Shown here piece after piece: positions 17,484 to 25,411 of a stretch of 64,000 nt of DNA. How positions within the stretch are numbered: position 1 is the stretch's first letter; each line of letters begins with the position of its first letter. The DNA comes from G963665405 sp963665405 (GTDB lineage: Bacteria; Chloroflexota; Dehalococcoidia; Lucifugimonadales; G963665405). Made by a program: the position numbers and the translations under genes. The notes under the pieces were generated by a model that saw nothing but the letters and a program-made list of their open reading frames with translations, had not been told where the DNA came from and ran no database searches. The stretch is taken from positions 1,240,001 to 1,304,000 of the forward strand of contig OY762261.2 of the NCBI GenBank assembly GCA_963665405.2, in the 5' to 3' direction.

Positions 17484-18964
17484 CATCCCCGAAGCTGGAG
17501 ATCGACGTCTTCCGGAGACGCCTGCTGATGGACCGCAGCGTGCCGGGCCGGCTGGGCACCACCCTGCCGCCGCTGGACGTTCCCGAGCAGAAGCTGCCCG
17601 AGGCGGCGCTTCTGCGCGAGGACCTCGACCTGCCGGAGGTGAGCGAGAACGAGATAGTCCGGTACTTCGCTCAGATCAGCCAGTTCAACTTCTCCATCGA
17701 CCACAACTTCTACCCGCTCGGCAGCTGCACGATGAAGTACAACCCAAAGCTGAACGACGAGATCGCCGGCCTCGCCGGCCTGGCCGAGATACATCCTCAC
17801 CAGCCGGAGTCGACGGTCCAGGGCGCCCTCAAGCTCCTGTACGATCTTCAAGGGTACATGGCCGAGATGACCGGGATGGTGGGGTGCTCGTTGACTCCGA
17901 TGGCGGGCGCGCAGGGCGAGCTCGCCGGCATGCTGATGGCCAGGGCCTACCACCTGAAGCGGGGCGACCGCGATCGGAAGAAGGTGCTAGTGCCGGACAG
18001 CGCCCACGGGACGAACCCCGCCTCGGCCGTGATGGCCGGATTCGACGTCGTGGCGCTGCCCACCGACTCCGACGGCAACACCGACCTGGACGCCCTGCGA
18101 TTCTCCGTCGGCGACGACCTGGCGGCCCTCATGACCACCCAGCCGAGCACGCTCGGGCTGTTCGACACGAACATCCTGGAGGTGGTTCGGATCGTCAGGG
18201 AGGCCGGTGGGATCGTCTACGGCGACGGGGCCAACCTGAACGCGCTGCTCGGCCGCGTCAAGCTCGGCGACATCGGGTTCGACGTCGTCCACTCCAATCT
18301 GCACAAGACCTTTACTCAGCCCCACGGCGGCGGCGGGCCTGGCGCGGGTCCCGTCATGGTCGGCCCCAAGCTCCTGCCGTTCCTTCCGGCGCCCGTGGTC
18401 GAGCGTGCCGTTGCAGACGACGGCCAGGAGCGGTACACACTGGGGAGGCCCCCAGACTCGATCGGCAAGATGGGGGCCTTCCACGGCAACTTCGGGGCGC
18501 TGGTCCGCGCATATGCCTACATCCGCACGCTGGGAGCCGAGGGGATCGCTCGAATCAGCGAGGATGCGGTCATCAATGCCAACTACGTGCGCAGCCAGCT
18601 CAAGGGCCACTACGACCTGCCCTACGACCGGACCTGCATGCACGAGGTCGTCTTCTCGGCCAGGACCCTGAAGAGAGAGTACGGAGTCGCCGCACTGGAC
18701 GTCTGCAAGCGACTCATCGACTACGGCATACATCCGCCGACGATGTACTTTCCGCTAATCGTCGACGAGGCGCTCATGATCGAGCCGACCGAGACCGAGT
18801 CCAAGGAGATACTGGACTACTTCATCCAGGTCATGAAGGACATCGCCCAGGAGGCGAAGGACGACCCGGACCTGCTCCACGACGCTCCCCACGACACACC
18901 CAACACCCGTCTGGACGAGGCGCGGGCGGCTCGTCAACCCGACCTGCGCTGGCGCCGCTCTTAG
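17480..18964 (+). CDS. gcvPB: Glycine dehydrogenase (decarboxylating) subunit 2
   Basis: C-terminal half of the split P protein, carrying the PLP site. The Schiff-base lysine lies in SNLHKTFTQPHGGGGPGAGP (near 276). Other motifs are FYPLGSCTMKYNPK (near 78), HPHQPESTVQGALKLLYDLQ (near 100) and SLTPMAGAQGELAGMLMAR. It has 494 residues. The TTG start at 17480 overlaps the gcvPA stop (TTGA). It closes the gcvT-H-PA-PB operon; no gcvL-type dehydrogenase is in the window. A dispersed repeat follows at 19006-19069. Confidence 0.95.
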   Translation: MTSPKLEIDVFRRRLLMDRSVPGRLGTTLPPLDVPEQKLPEAALLREDLDLPEVSENEIVRYFAQISQFNFSIDHNFYPLGSCTMKYNPKLNDEIAGLAGLAEIHPHQPESTVQGALKLLYDLQGYMAEMTGMVGCSLTPMAGAQGELAGMLMARAYHLKRGDRDRKKVLVPDSAHGTNPASAVMAGFDVVALPTDSDGNTDLDALRFSVGDDLAALMTTQPSTLGLFDTNILEVVRIVREAGGIVYGDGANLNALLGRVKLGDIGFDVVHSNLHKTFTQPHGGGGPGAGPVMVGPKLLPFLPAPVVERAVADDGQERYTLGRPPDSIGKMGAFHGNFGALVRAYAYIRTLGAEGIARISEDAVINANYVRSQLKGHYDLPYDRTCMHEVVFSARTLKREYGVAALDVCKRLIDYGIHPPTMYFPLIVDEALMIEPTETESKEILDYFIQVMKDIAQEAKDDPDLLHDAPHDTPNTRLDEARAARQPDLRWRRS

Positions 18965-19005
18965 AGGAGAGGGCGGTCTCTTCCAGCTCCTGGCGGGTAG
19001 CTGAA

Positions 19006-19069
19006 ATCTGAAGGATACCGTCAGACTCCCGGCAATCCCGGCTCGTCGGGATCTGCATACCCCGTCTTT
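19006..19069. repeat. Dispersed hairpin repeat between gcvPB and the peroxiredoxin gene
   Basis: Copy of the intergenic element: CTGAAGGATACCGTCAG (degraded first stem), then CTCCCGGCAATCCCGGCTCG and TCGGGATCTGCAT. It has the same order as copies at 28.9, 29.05 and 62.3 kb. It may serve as the 3' end of the gcv transcript. Confidence 0.7.
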
Positions 19070-19111
19070 CGTCGCTGCAGGAAGCTGCCCGCCACCGCCG
19101 GCCCCATCCCC

Positions 19112-19120
19112 TGCTATAAT
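19112..19120 (+). promoter_or_regulatory. Extended -10 promoter of the selenoprotein peroxiredoxin gene
   Basis: TGCTATAAT is an exact extended -10 element (TG-n-TATAAT), 31 bases before the ATG at 19151. No good -35 is visible, as is common with extended -10 promoters. The ribosome site GGAGG lies at 19139-19143. Confidence 0.6.
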
Positions 19121-19150
19121 GACGGCCGACTATTCTCCCGGAGGTAGCAA

Positions 19151-19612
19151 ATGATCACCGCAGGGCAGCCCGCACCCGACTTCGAGCTGAAGGACCAGGG
19201 TCAGCAGATCGTCAGCATGAGCCAGTTCAAGGGCAACAAGAACGTGATCCTGTCGGCCCACAAGTTCTCGTTCACCGGCGGCTGAACGGACCAGGTCGCC
19301 TCGTTCCGCCAGCACAACAAGGCGTTCGAGGAGAAAGATACCCAGGTTCTGGGTATAAGCACAGACTCTTGGGCGACCCACAAGGCCTACTCTGCCTCTT
19401 TGGGAGGCATCCCGTACCCGATCCTGTCCGACTACCATCCCCACGGCGATGTGGCCAAGAAGTACGGGCTCTTCGACGATTCCAGCGGGACGTTCTCGCG
19501 AGCGATCATCATCGTCGACAAGCAGGGCGTCGTGCGGTTCGCCCGGACCTACGCGTCCGCCGCCGATCTCCAGGTCCCCGACATCCTGGCAGAGGTGGAC
19601 AAGCTAGCCTAG
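19151..19612 (+). CDS. Peroxiredoxin-like selenoprotein (selenocysteine at residue 45, TGA codon)
   Basis: Thioredoxin-fold peroxiredoxin of the AhpC/TSA/Bcp type. It opens MITAGQPAPDFELKDQGQQI with the G..APDFeL pattern. The peroxidatic residue expected in F-T-x-x-C falls exactly on the in-frame TGA at 19283-19285: residues 38-47 read KFSFTGG-U-TD, so Thr42 and Sec45 form TxxU. The frame then continues without interruption for 108 residues: VLGISTDSWATHKAYSASLG, YPILSDYHPHGDVAKKYGLF and IIIVDKQGVVRFARTY are all typical. Total is 153 residues, a normal length. The proline usual four residues before the Thr is Lys38. A stem-loop begins 11 bases after the TGA. It overlaps trmI by one base (TAGTG). 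Family and Sec assignment are inference from position; automatic callers would split or miss it. Confidence 0.87.
19297..19324 (+). promoter_or_regulatory. Candidate bacterial SECIS hairpin downstream of the TGA
   Basis: The mRNA can form CGCC-T-(C·A)-GTT with AAC-(A)-A-GGCG, eight pairs and one mismatch, closing a ten-base loop (19306-19315, CCGCCAGCAC). The loop starts 20 bases after the TGA, within the spacing usual for bacterial SECIS elements, and has a G at its third base. An alternative fold pairs GGCGG (19278-19282) with CCGCC (19306-19310) around the TGA and exposes AGGUC, a motif also found in the E. coli fdhF element. Neither fold has been computed. Confidence 0.4.
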
Positions 19613-20487
19613 TGCCTGACTCCGGCCAGCCGAGGTACGTCTTTAGGGAGGACGACCACGCCATCGCTGTCGATCGCAAGGGACGGCGATACCTCGTCCA
19701 GCTTCGGGGCTCGGAGACCTTCCACACGCACGTGGGCAACTTCGCACACTCCGATGTCATAGGCCGGGTGGAGGGGAGCCGGATCACCACGTCCCGGGGG
19801 CACAGACTGCTCGTTCTGAAACCCTCGATGGCGGAGTTCACCAGGCTGATGCCCAGGATCGCTACTGTCATCTACCCCAAAGACCTGGGCGCCATCGTCG
19901 TTCACGGGGACATCTTCCCCGGCGCCTCGGTGCTCGAAGCCGGGGTTGGGTCGGGTGCCCTCACCATAGCGCTGCTGCGGGCCGTCGGAGAGTCCGGCAG
20001 CGTCGTGTCGTACGATGTCCGCAGCGACATGATCGAGCGGGCACGGGCCAACGTCGAGGCCGCTGTTCCCCTCGGGTACGATCTCACGCTGAAGATCGGC
20101 GACGTGTACCACGGTTTCGAGGAGAAGGAGCTTGACCGGATCGTCCTGGACCTGCCCGAGCCCTGGCGGGTCGTGCCGTACGCTTCGGAGGCCCTCGTCC
20201 CAGGCGGGGTGTTCCTGGGCTTTCTACCCACGGTCCCCCAGGTCAGCGACCTCGTCGGAGCCCTCCGCGCCGAGCGGACCTTCGACATGATCGAGACGAT
20301 AGAGCTCCTGGAGAGGCCGTGGTCGATCGACGCCAGAAGCGTCCGTCCGTCCCATCGGATGGTCGGGCACACGGGATTTATCACGGCCGCGCGGAGGTGC
20401 GAGCCGGCGCCCAGACCGGCAGACACGGCGCCCCCGGACGAGGATGAGGCCGCCGAGGCAGCGGAGCCGGAGGACGTGCCCGACTGA
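19612..20487 (+). CDS. trmI: tRNA (adenine-58-N1)-methyltransferase TrmI
   Basis: SAM-dependent methyltransferase that makes m1A58 in the T-loop of tRNA. The N-terminal small domain includes YLVQLRGSETFHTHVGNFAH and IGRVEGSRITTSRGHRLLVL. The Rossmann domain has VLEAGVGSGALTIALLRAVG (motif I, near 106), VVSYDVRSDMIERARANV and the catalytic-region motif IVLDLPEPWRVV (near 180). The GTG at 19612 overlaps the peroxiredoxin TAG, giving 291 residues. A longer frame from 19369 is a shadow. The C-terminal tail of about 35 residues is acidic (EDEAAEAAEPEDV) and unlikely to be folded. Confidence 0.92.
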   Translation: MPDSGQPRYVFREDDHAIAVDRKGRRYLVQLRGSETFHTHVGNFAHSDVIGRVEGSRITTSRGHRLLVLKPSMAEFTRLMPRIATVIYPKDLGAIVVHGDIFPGASVLEAGVGSGALTIALLRAVGESGSVVSYDVRSDMIERARANVEAAVPLGYDLTLKIGDVYHGFEEKELDRIVLDLPEPWRVVPYASEALVPGGVFLGFLPTVPQVSDLVGALRAERTFDMIETIELLERPWSIDARSVRPSHRMVGHTGFITAARRCEPAPRPADTAPPDEDEAAEAAEPEDVPD

Positions 20488-20497
20488 CGGCGGGCTG

Positions 20498-21748
20498 TTA
20501 CGGAGAGTCCTCGCCGCCCCCGGGCCAGAGGTAGCCCGGGTCCCAACCTGCGTGGGGATAGCGTCCCTTGAGCAGGGGGATGTGCTCCGTCCGCAGCAGC
20601 GGCGGCTCGGCGCCGGTGGTCTCGGCCTCGGCCGGTGGGAACAGCTCGGACAGGTGGTCCACCCCGCTGGCGCGCTCCTGGATCAAGACCCTGAAGCCAC
20701 CCAGGCCCTCATGCTTGACCAGGTCTCGCATCGCCATAACGTTCGACTCATGCTCGGCCTGCGGCAGCCGCATCCGCCTAACCCTCGTCATCATCGCGTC
20801 AAACCCCAGCCGGCGCAGAAACTCGGACTGGGTGAGGAGTCCGAGGCGTCTCAGTCCCGCGGCCTCACCCTCGGTCGTGAGATATGAGAAGTCGACGTGC
20901 GCCATGATGTCCTGTCTGCCTATCCGCTCGTAGGGGCTCGCCGTCTCCGTGTGGCGGAAGTAGGTCTTTAGGGTACCCTTGCTCCTCGAGGGCGCGTAAA
21001 GCTCGGCCGCCTCGTAGCCGTAGTCGATCGTCAGCACGAACCCCATTTTTAGGGCGTCGGCGACGGACCTCATCCAAATTCCGCTCTCCAGGCACACCTC
21101 GCCCTCGAAACTCTCAGGAAGCGCAGACCGGACGCCTCGAAGCCGCTGCTCGATCTCGGGCGAAGAGGGGTCGCCCAGAACCTCGGTAAGCTCCCCGTTT
21201 TCGACGGCCAGGAAGACCTCGCGGACCGAGCCGTTCTCTACGCGGAAGCGATGGGTCGGCATGGCGTCGACCAGCTCGTTAGACAGCAGGCAGCCGACCA
21301 CGCTGCCAACCGGGACCCGTTCGGAGACGAGCCGGTCCAGACCCTGTGACCAGCCGTCTGACGGGGCGTAACGATCCACCGCGACGTAGCGCAGGGCGGC
21401 CGCGAACTCGGGAGCCGCCCGCTCTGCGTACTCGATGGCGTCACGGGCAAGCAGGCCGGAGCCCGCTCCCATCTCGACGGCGTGGAAGGGGTGAGGGCGG
21501 CCGAGGAGCTCCCACATGCCCTCGAGGTGGATGGCGATAAGGGCCCCAAATGCCGGGTGTGCCGAAGGACTGGTGTAGTAGTCGCCCCCGGCCCCAACCG
21601 CTCCGGCCCTGGAGTAGTATCCGCCGCTGGGATGGTACAGAGCGACCGAGACGAACTCGGCAAAAGTGATCTGTCCTCGACCCGCGATCAGGGTCCTGAT
21701 CTCAGCCTCGGGCGTGTCCTCCACCGGTCGGAGACCTCGCGAAACCAA
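20498..21748 (-). CDS. SAM-dependent methyltransferase of the MidA/NDUFAF7 family (COG1565)
   Basis: Homologue of mitochondrial NDUFAF7/MidA, a protein arginine methyltransferase for complex I assembly; the bacterial role is unknown. Family landmarks are ITFAEFVSVALYHPSGGYYS (near 27), GGDYYTSPSAHPAFGALIA (near 55), VEMGAGSGLLARDAI (near 90, SAM motif I), GCLLSNELVDAMPTHRF (near 150, the sNEl.Da.P motif) and TIDYGYEAAELY (near 240). It has 416 residues. It converges with trmI, separated by ten bases. The remaining parts are conserved, so it is likely functional. Confidence 0.85.
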   Translation of the reverse strand: MVSRGLRPVEDTPEAEIRTLIAGRGQITFAEFVSVALYHPSGGYYSRAGAVGAGGDYYTSPSAHPAFGALIAIHLEGMWELLGRPHPFHAVEMGAGSGLLARDAIEYAERAAPEFAAALRYVAVDRYAPSDGWSQGLDRLVSERVPVGSVVGCLLSNELVDAMPTHRFRVENGSVREVFLAVENGELTEVLGDPSSPEIEQRLRGVRSALPESFEGEVCLESGIWMRSVADALKMGFVLTIDYGYEAAELYAPSRSKGTLKTYFRHTETASPYERIGRQDIMAHVDFSYLTTEGEAAGLRRLGLLTQSEFLRRLGFDAMMTRVRRMRLPQAEHESNVMAMRDLVKHEGLGGFRVLIQERASGVDHLSELFPPAEAETTGAEPPLLRTEHIPLLKGRYPHAGWDPGYLWPGGGEDSP

Positions 21749-21816
21749 GAAGGGGCGCCGCCGTCAGGTCGCCCCTTCACTGTCTGCCGTTTCGGAAACC
21801 GGCTGCGAGCCGGCCG

Positions 21817-22005
21817 CTACTTTCGTGCCTGCCGGGCCCTCCTGGCCTGAGGGCTCTCGCGGTCCCAGCCGGAGCCCTGGGTCGAGTTCTTGAACTCGTT
21901 CCGTTGCCCGCACAGCTTGCACGTGCCCTGACTCGTCGGCCCGTTAGGGCTGTCTATGAGCCAGTGATGCTTACATTCGATCAGCAGCTCCTGGGCTTCA
22001 CTCAA
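21817..22005 (-). CDS. Small zinc-ribbon-like protein
   Basis: Short protein of about 62 residues. It reads KHHWLIDSPNGPTSQGTCKL and then CGQRNEFKNSTQGSGW. Two CxxC-type ligands (CKLC) plus two upstream His could bind zinc. This pattern recurs in small conserved proteins of Chloroflexota and Actinomycetota, but I know no function. I choose the TTG at 22005, which has GGAGAGGGGA upstream; an ATG at 22062 would add a 19-residue Arg-rich leader. The C-terminus is basic (QARRARQARK). It lies between citrate synthase and the MidA-like gene on the same strand. Confidence 0.65.
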   Translation of the reverse strand: MSEAQELLIECKHHWLIDSPNGPTSQGTCKLCGQRNEFKNSTQGSGWDRESPQARRARQARK

Positions 22006-22142
22006 TGGCCGTCCCCTCTCCTCACGGTGTGCTTTCGGTGCCGTGTCTTGATGCCGACCCATCGGGCTCGCCGCTCCCCGCTTGGGTCTATCTCCCCTGG
22101 TGCTGCCCGCAGTCCCTCGCCTCGATCAGCCTTTTCGCGATC

Positions 22143-23285
22143 TCAGCCCCTCTGGTCGATCGGGACGTATTCGACGTCCATCGGCCCTTCGTACAGCAGT
22201 CTCGGCCGCAGCAGTATGTTGTTGTCGAACTGCTCCATCACCTGCAGGGCCCATCCCGGAATGCGCCCCATGGCGAAGATCGAGATGAACAGGTCCTCCG
22301 GTATGTGGAGCAGATAGTAGATCGCGCCGGTCCAGAAGTCGACGTTCTGGCTGACGCCCCTCCTCGCGTAAGGCTCCATGGCATCGGCGACCGCCTGAAG
22401 GATGGCAAACCATTTCGGCTGTCCCTTGCGGTCGCCCAGCGCCCTAGCGCCCTCTCTGAGGTGGACGGCTCTGGGATCGACAGACTTGTATACCCGGTGT
22501 CCGAAGCCCGTGACCCGGCCGCCCTCCTTGAGGAGTTTCTTCACATAATCAGCTGCGTTCGCTTCGTCGCCGATCTCGAGCGCCATCTGCATGACGGCCT
22601 CGGCCGCGCCTCCGTGGGCCGGACCCTTCAGCGTCGCGATGCCGGCGGTAACGGCAGAGTGCAGATCGGCCACGGTCGACGCACAGATCCGGGCGGCGAA
22701 CGACGAAGCGTTGAGACCGTGTTCGGCGTGGAGAACGAAGTCCTTGTCCACGAGTGCGGCGTCAACGAGGTCGGGCGGCTCGCCGGAGATCATATAGAGG
22801 AAGTTGGCCGCGTGACTCAGGCTGTTGTCGGGGGCGACGATCTCCCTGCCGCTTCGCAGTCGCTCGTGCACTGCCACGACGGTCGGAGCCGCCGCTGTCA
22901 GCCTTATCGCCTTCCGCAGCGTGGCATCCGTTGAGTTGTCCCCGACCTCCGGGTCAAAGGTGGCCATCGCCGAAAGAGCCGTCCGCAGGACGTCCATCGG
23001 GTGGCCGGATGCGACCAGCCTGATGATCTCGACGACGGCGTCGGAAAGCTGCCGGTTCGCCTTGAGCTGGGCATCGAACTGATCGAGCTGGCTTCGAGTC
23101 GGGAGCGAACCATAGAGGAGGAGGTAGCTCGTCTCCTCAAACGTGGAGCTCTCCGCCAACTGGTGGATGTTGTAGCCGCGGTAGAGGAGCTTCCCGGCTT
23201 TGCCGTCGATGAAGCTTGACTGGGTTCGGTCGATGTACACGTCGCGAAGGCCGCGGCGAATCTCGACCTTCCCCGTTGGGACCAT
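22143..23285 (-). CDS. gltA: Citrate synthase
   Basis: Condenses acetyl-CoA with oxaloacetate at entry to the TCA cycle; short (380-residue) form like CitZ/CitA. Catalytic residues are His in GPAHGGAAEAVMQM (near 217), His in GFGHRVYKSVDPRA (near 258) and Asp in SQNVDFWTGAIYYLL (near 312). The N-terminal block has FIDGKAGKLLYRGYNIHQLA. It has its own promoter at 23429-23457. It is on the opposite strand to rex, which lies 300 bp upstream. Confidence 0.94.
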   Translation of the reverse strand: MVPTGKVEIRRGLRDVYIDRTQSSFIDGKAGKLLYRGYNIHQLAESSTFEETSYLLLYGSLPTRSQLDQFDAQLKANRQLSDAVVEIIRLVASGHPMDVLRTALSAMATFDPEVGDNSTDATLRKAIRLTAAAPTVVAVHERLRSGREIVAPDNSLSHAANFLYMISGEPPDLVDAALVDKDFVLHAEHGLNASSFAARICASTVADLHSAVTAGIATLKGPAHGGAAEAVMQMALEIGDEANAADYVKKLLKEGGRVTGFGHRVYKSVDPRAVHLREGARALGDRKGQPKWFAILQAVADAMEPYARRGVSQNVDFWTGAIYYLLHIPEDLFISIFAMGRIPGWALQVMEQFDNNILLRPRLLYEGPMDVEYVPIDQRG

Positions 23286-23428
23286 CGATTCTCCTCCCCA
23301 ATCCCGCCGTGGCGGCAGGCACCCACTTCACCGACAAGCCTCAGGGAAAACTGAGCCTCTGCGGATGGCCCTCCGCACGTCAACACAGCGGCGCCGGGAC
23401 TTTTCAGACCCGGCGGATGAGCACGCAA

Positions 23429-23457
23429 AGTCTAGCACTCCGCGTCGGGGGTGTCAA
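23429..23457 (-). promoter_or_regulatory. Sigma70-type promoter of citrate synthase
   Basis: On the minus strand: TTGACA (23452-23457), 17-base spacer, TAGACT (23429-23434), with TGC before it as an extended -10. The -35 is a perfect match. The predicted transcript has a leader of about 140 bases. Confidence 0.65.
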
Positions 23458-23502
23458 ACAGCCCCGAACTGGGTAATACACGGCTCTCTCGGGTCATGCC
23501 GG

Positions 23503-23520
23503 TAGTGCCATCCTTCACAA
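23503..23520. promoter_or_regulatory. Rex-like operator upstream of rex
   Basis: TAGTGCCATCCTTCACAA matches the known Rex box TTGTGAAATATTTCACAA at 13 of 18 positions, with an exact right half (TTCACAA). It overlaps the -35 TTCACA of the rex promoter. By analogy with other Rex proteins it could serve in autoregulation; this is a prediction by eye. Confidence 0.5.
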
Positions 23521-23542
23521 TCAATCGGGGGAGTGGTATCGT
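23514..23542 (+). promoter_or_regulatory. Promoter of rex
   Basis: TTCACA (23514-23519, 5/6), 17-base spacer, TATCGT (23537-23542, 4/6), about 45 bases before the ATG at 23587. The -35 lies in the Rex-like operator. The rest of the 300-bp gap between gltA and rex (23286-23586) shows no gene. Confidence 0.5.
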
Positions 23543-23586
23543 ATTGCCCAGAATCCGATCAGGTTCGGGAGGCCCTGAGCGCCCCC

Positions 23587-24216
23587 ATGGAAACGCTTGG
23601 AACCCCAGAGGTCGTAGTCCAGCGGCTACCGCTATACGTCAGGGCGCTGACGCAGCTGCAGTCGGAGAGCAAGCTGGTGGTCAGCTCCCAGCAGCTCGGC
23701 AGCCGGCTCCAGATGACCCCCGCTCAGATCAGGAAGGACTTGAGCTACTTTGGAAGATTCGGAAAGCAGGGCAGAGGCTACCACGTAGAGTTTCTGCTGG
23801 CAGAGCTGCGCCAGATCCTCGGCATCGATCGGAAGTGGAACGCATGCGTAGTGGGGTTGGGGCGGCTGGGTCGAGCTATCGTCAACTACGCGGGGTTCGC
23901 ACCGGAGGGTTTCCGCATCGTTGCCGTGTTCGACAACGACCCGGAGCAGATCGGTCAGACGATCGGCGAGCTGACCGTCCAGCCCACAAGCAGGCTGGGC
24001 CTGGCTGTCCAGGAGCACGATATCAGTATCGCGATCGTCGCGGTTCCCGCCACCGCGGCCCAGGCGGTCATCGACCAGGTGGTCAGGGCTCGTGTGCGGG
24101 GGATTCTCAACTACGCGCCGACAGCGCCTCACGTACCGCCGGGGGTGGTGCTGAGCAGCATCGACCCGGTGCTGTCGCTCCAGTCGATGACCTACTACCT
24201 GCTTCGTGGCGGCTAG
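23587..24216 (+). CDS. rex: Redox-sensing transcriptional repressor Rex
   Basis: NADH/NAD+-sensing repressor of respiratory and energy genes. The N-terminal winged helix reads LPLYVRALTQLQSESKLVVS and then SSQQLGSRLQMTPAQIRKDL (near 35-60), with the family motif QIRKDLSYFGRFGKQGRGY. The Rossmann domain has ACVVGLGRLGRAIVNYAGFA (near 90) for NAD(H), then AVFDNDPEQIG. The C-terminal helix ends SMTYYLLRGG. I use the ATG at 23587, which matches the family start; an upstream in-frame GTG adds 18 residues. It lies beside the ATP synthase cluster, whose promoter carries a close match to its operator. Confidence 0.93.
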   Translation: METLGTPEVVVQRLPLYVRALTQLQSESKLVVSSQQLGSRLQMTPAQIRKDLSYFGRFGKQGRGYHVEFLLAELRQILGIDRKWNACVVGLGRLGRAIVNYAGFAPEGFRIVAVFDNDPEQIGQTIGELTVQPTSRLGLAVQEHDISIAIVAVPATAAQAVIDQVVRARVRGILNYAPTAPHVPPGVVLSSIDPVLSLQSMTYYLLRGG

Positions 24217-24258
24217 TTTTCTCGACAGGGGCCGTTGGGGCGCTGGTGATCGAGGACC

Positions 24259-24687
24259 CTATCCTGCGCCGGGGGGCGGCCCGGTCCGGCGAGTGCGCCT
24301 GCGCCGGGAGACCAGCAGACGAGCCTGCGACCTCCTGATAGATGCCAGAGCCCGCTCCAGATCCATTGCTGCTGGAGCCGCGGTGACCTTCTCCTGCGCC
24401 CTCTTGAGGGCCGCCTCCGCACGCTCCTCGTCGATGTCCTCGGCATACTCGGCGGTGTCGGCGAGGACGGTGATTTTGTTCCCCAGCACCTCGAGGAACC
24501 CGCCTGTGACAGCTACGTAGCTGTCTTCCCCATCCTTGCCGACGCGTAGCTCGCCGGGCTTCAGCACGGTCAGGAGAGGGGCGTGGCGAGGCAGCACCGT
24601 GAGCTCTCCGAGCATCCCGGGCACGACTACCTTGTCCACCTCTTCCGAGTAGACCTGTTTCTCAGCGGTTACGATCTCAAGATGCAT
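24259..24687 (-). CDS. atpC: F-type ATP synthase subunit epsilon
   Basis: Central-stalk epsilon subunit. The N-terminal beta-sandwich reads MHLEIVTAEKQVYSEEVDKV, then GMLGELTVLPRHAPLLTVLK (near 28) and YVAVTGGFLEVLGNKITVLA. The C-terminal helices begin ERAEAALKRAQEKVTAA (near 92). It has 142 residues, ending in a basic tail (VSRRRRTRRTG). It is the last gene of the atp cluster and is separated from atpD by two unrelated genes. Its start is 16 bp from the stop of the DprA-like gene, so it may be transcribed through the insertion. It converges with rex. Confidence 0.92.
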   Translation of the reverse strand: MHLEIVTAEKQVYSEEVDKVVVPGMLGELTVLPRHAPLLTVLKPGELRVGKDGEDSYVAVTGGFLEVLGNKITVLADTAEYAEDIDEERAEAALKRAQEKVTAAPAAMDLERALASIRRSQARLLVSRRRRTRRTGPPPGAG

Positions 24688-24703
24688 AGGCTCTTCCTGT
24701 CGA

Positions 24704-25411
24704 TTATTTTATGCTCATGGCCAACTGCCTGACTCTCTCTGGTGGCCTCGATGCAGCATCTTCCAATGCCCTACTGAGATCACTCTGACGTTTCAATGGG
24801 ATCGCCGACGCTTGCAGGAGCTTTCGATTGCCCTCGCGTCCGGCCATCTGCTTCGAGTATGCGATAGCCCAAAGCGGCTTCCCCTGGCGCACACATTCAA
24901 GGGCGGCGTTGATAGTGCCACCAGTTTCTCGAGCCTCAACCACAAACACCCCCGAAGACAAGCCGACTATCAACTTATTCCGCTCCATAGCCCGCCACGA
25001 CTTCCACACTGCTTCGGGCTCAAACATTGAGACCGCTAGGAAGTTCCGCGTTAGATCAGCGCTTGGCCTGAGTTCCCGTATTAGCCTAAACGCGTTTACC
25101 CCCTCAGGAAGGACGGCGATTGTAGCTCCCCCGGCCTCAAGCGCCCCCTTGTGAGCCTGTCGGTCAACCCCACGAGCATAGCCACTGATCACGACGAGAC
25201 CCTGTCTTGTGGCTTCGCATCCGAACTTAAACGCATACGTCAACGCTTCAACTGACGCGTCGCGAGACCCGCAGATGCCTATCCCCTGTCTACTCAACAA
25301 ATCTACGTTCCCGACAGCAAACAACTGGGCGCCAGCCAGTAGGTTTCTCAGACCCTCTGGATATTTTGAATGGGTCGGCGGAATAACAGAATACTCCGGG
25401 GTCATTGCCAT
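24704..25411 (-). CDS. DprA/Smf-like Rossmann-fold (SLOG) protein
   Basis: Stand-alone DNA-processing-A fold: GIGICGSRDASVEALTYAFK (near 43), QGLVVISGYARGVDRQAHKG (near 70, the SGyArGvD nucleotide/DNA site), ATIAVLPEGVN and RNKLIVGLSSGVFVVEARET (near 145, the RN.liaglS pattern). GGTINAALECVRQGKPLWAI closes the core. The SAM-like N-domain and winged-helix C-domain of competence DprA are absent. Its ATG overlaps the end of the phosphoribosyltransferase gene by ten bases, so the two are probably translated together. Base composition is clearly lower in GC than its atp neighbours. A nucleotide-signal or foreign-DNA role is an inference. Confidence 0.75.
   Translation of the reverse strand: MAMTPEYSVIPPTHSKYPEGLRNLLAGAQLFAVGNVDLLSRQGIGICGSRDASVEALTYAFKFGCEATRQGLVVISGYARGVDRQAHKGALEAGGATIAVLPEGVNAFRLIRELRPSADLTRNFLAVSMFEPEAVWKSWRAMERNKLIVGLSSGVFVVEARETGGTINAALECVRQGKPLWAIAYSKQMAGREGNRKLLQASAIPLKRQSDLSRALEDAASRPPERVRQLAMSIK

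Noticed and set aside
19151..19285. TGA in the peroxiredoxin as a pseudogene mutation or read error
   Set aside because: The stop falls exactly on the catalytic position, the rest of the frame is intact and conserved, and a hairpin follows; Sec is the better explanation.
24704..25411. Competence protein DprA in full
   Set aside because: Only the Rossmann core is present; SAM and winged-helix domains are missing and no other com genes are close, so a competence function is not claimed.
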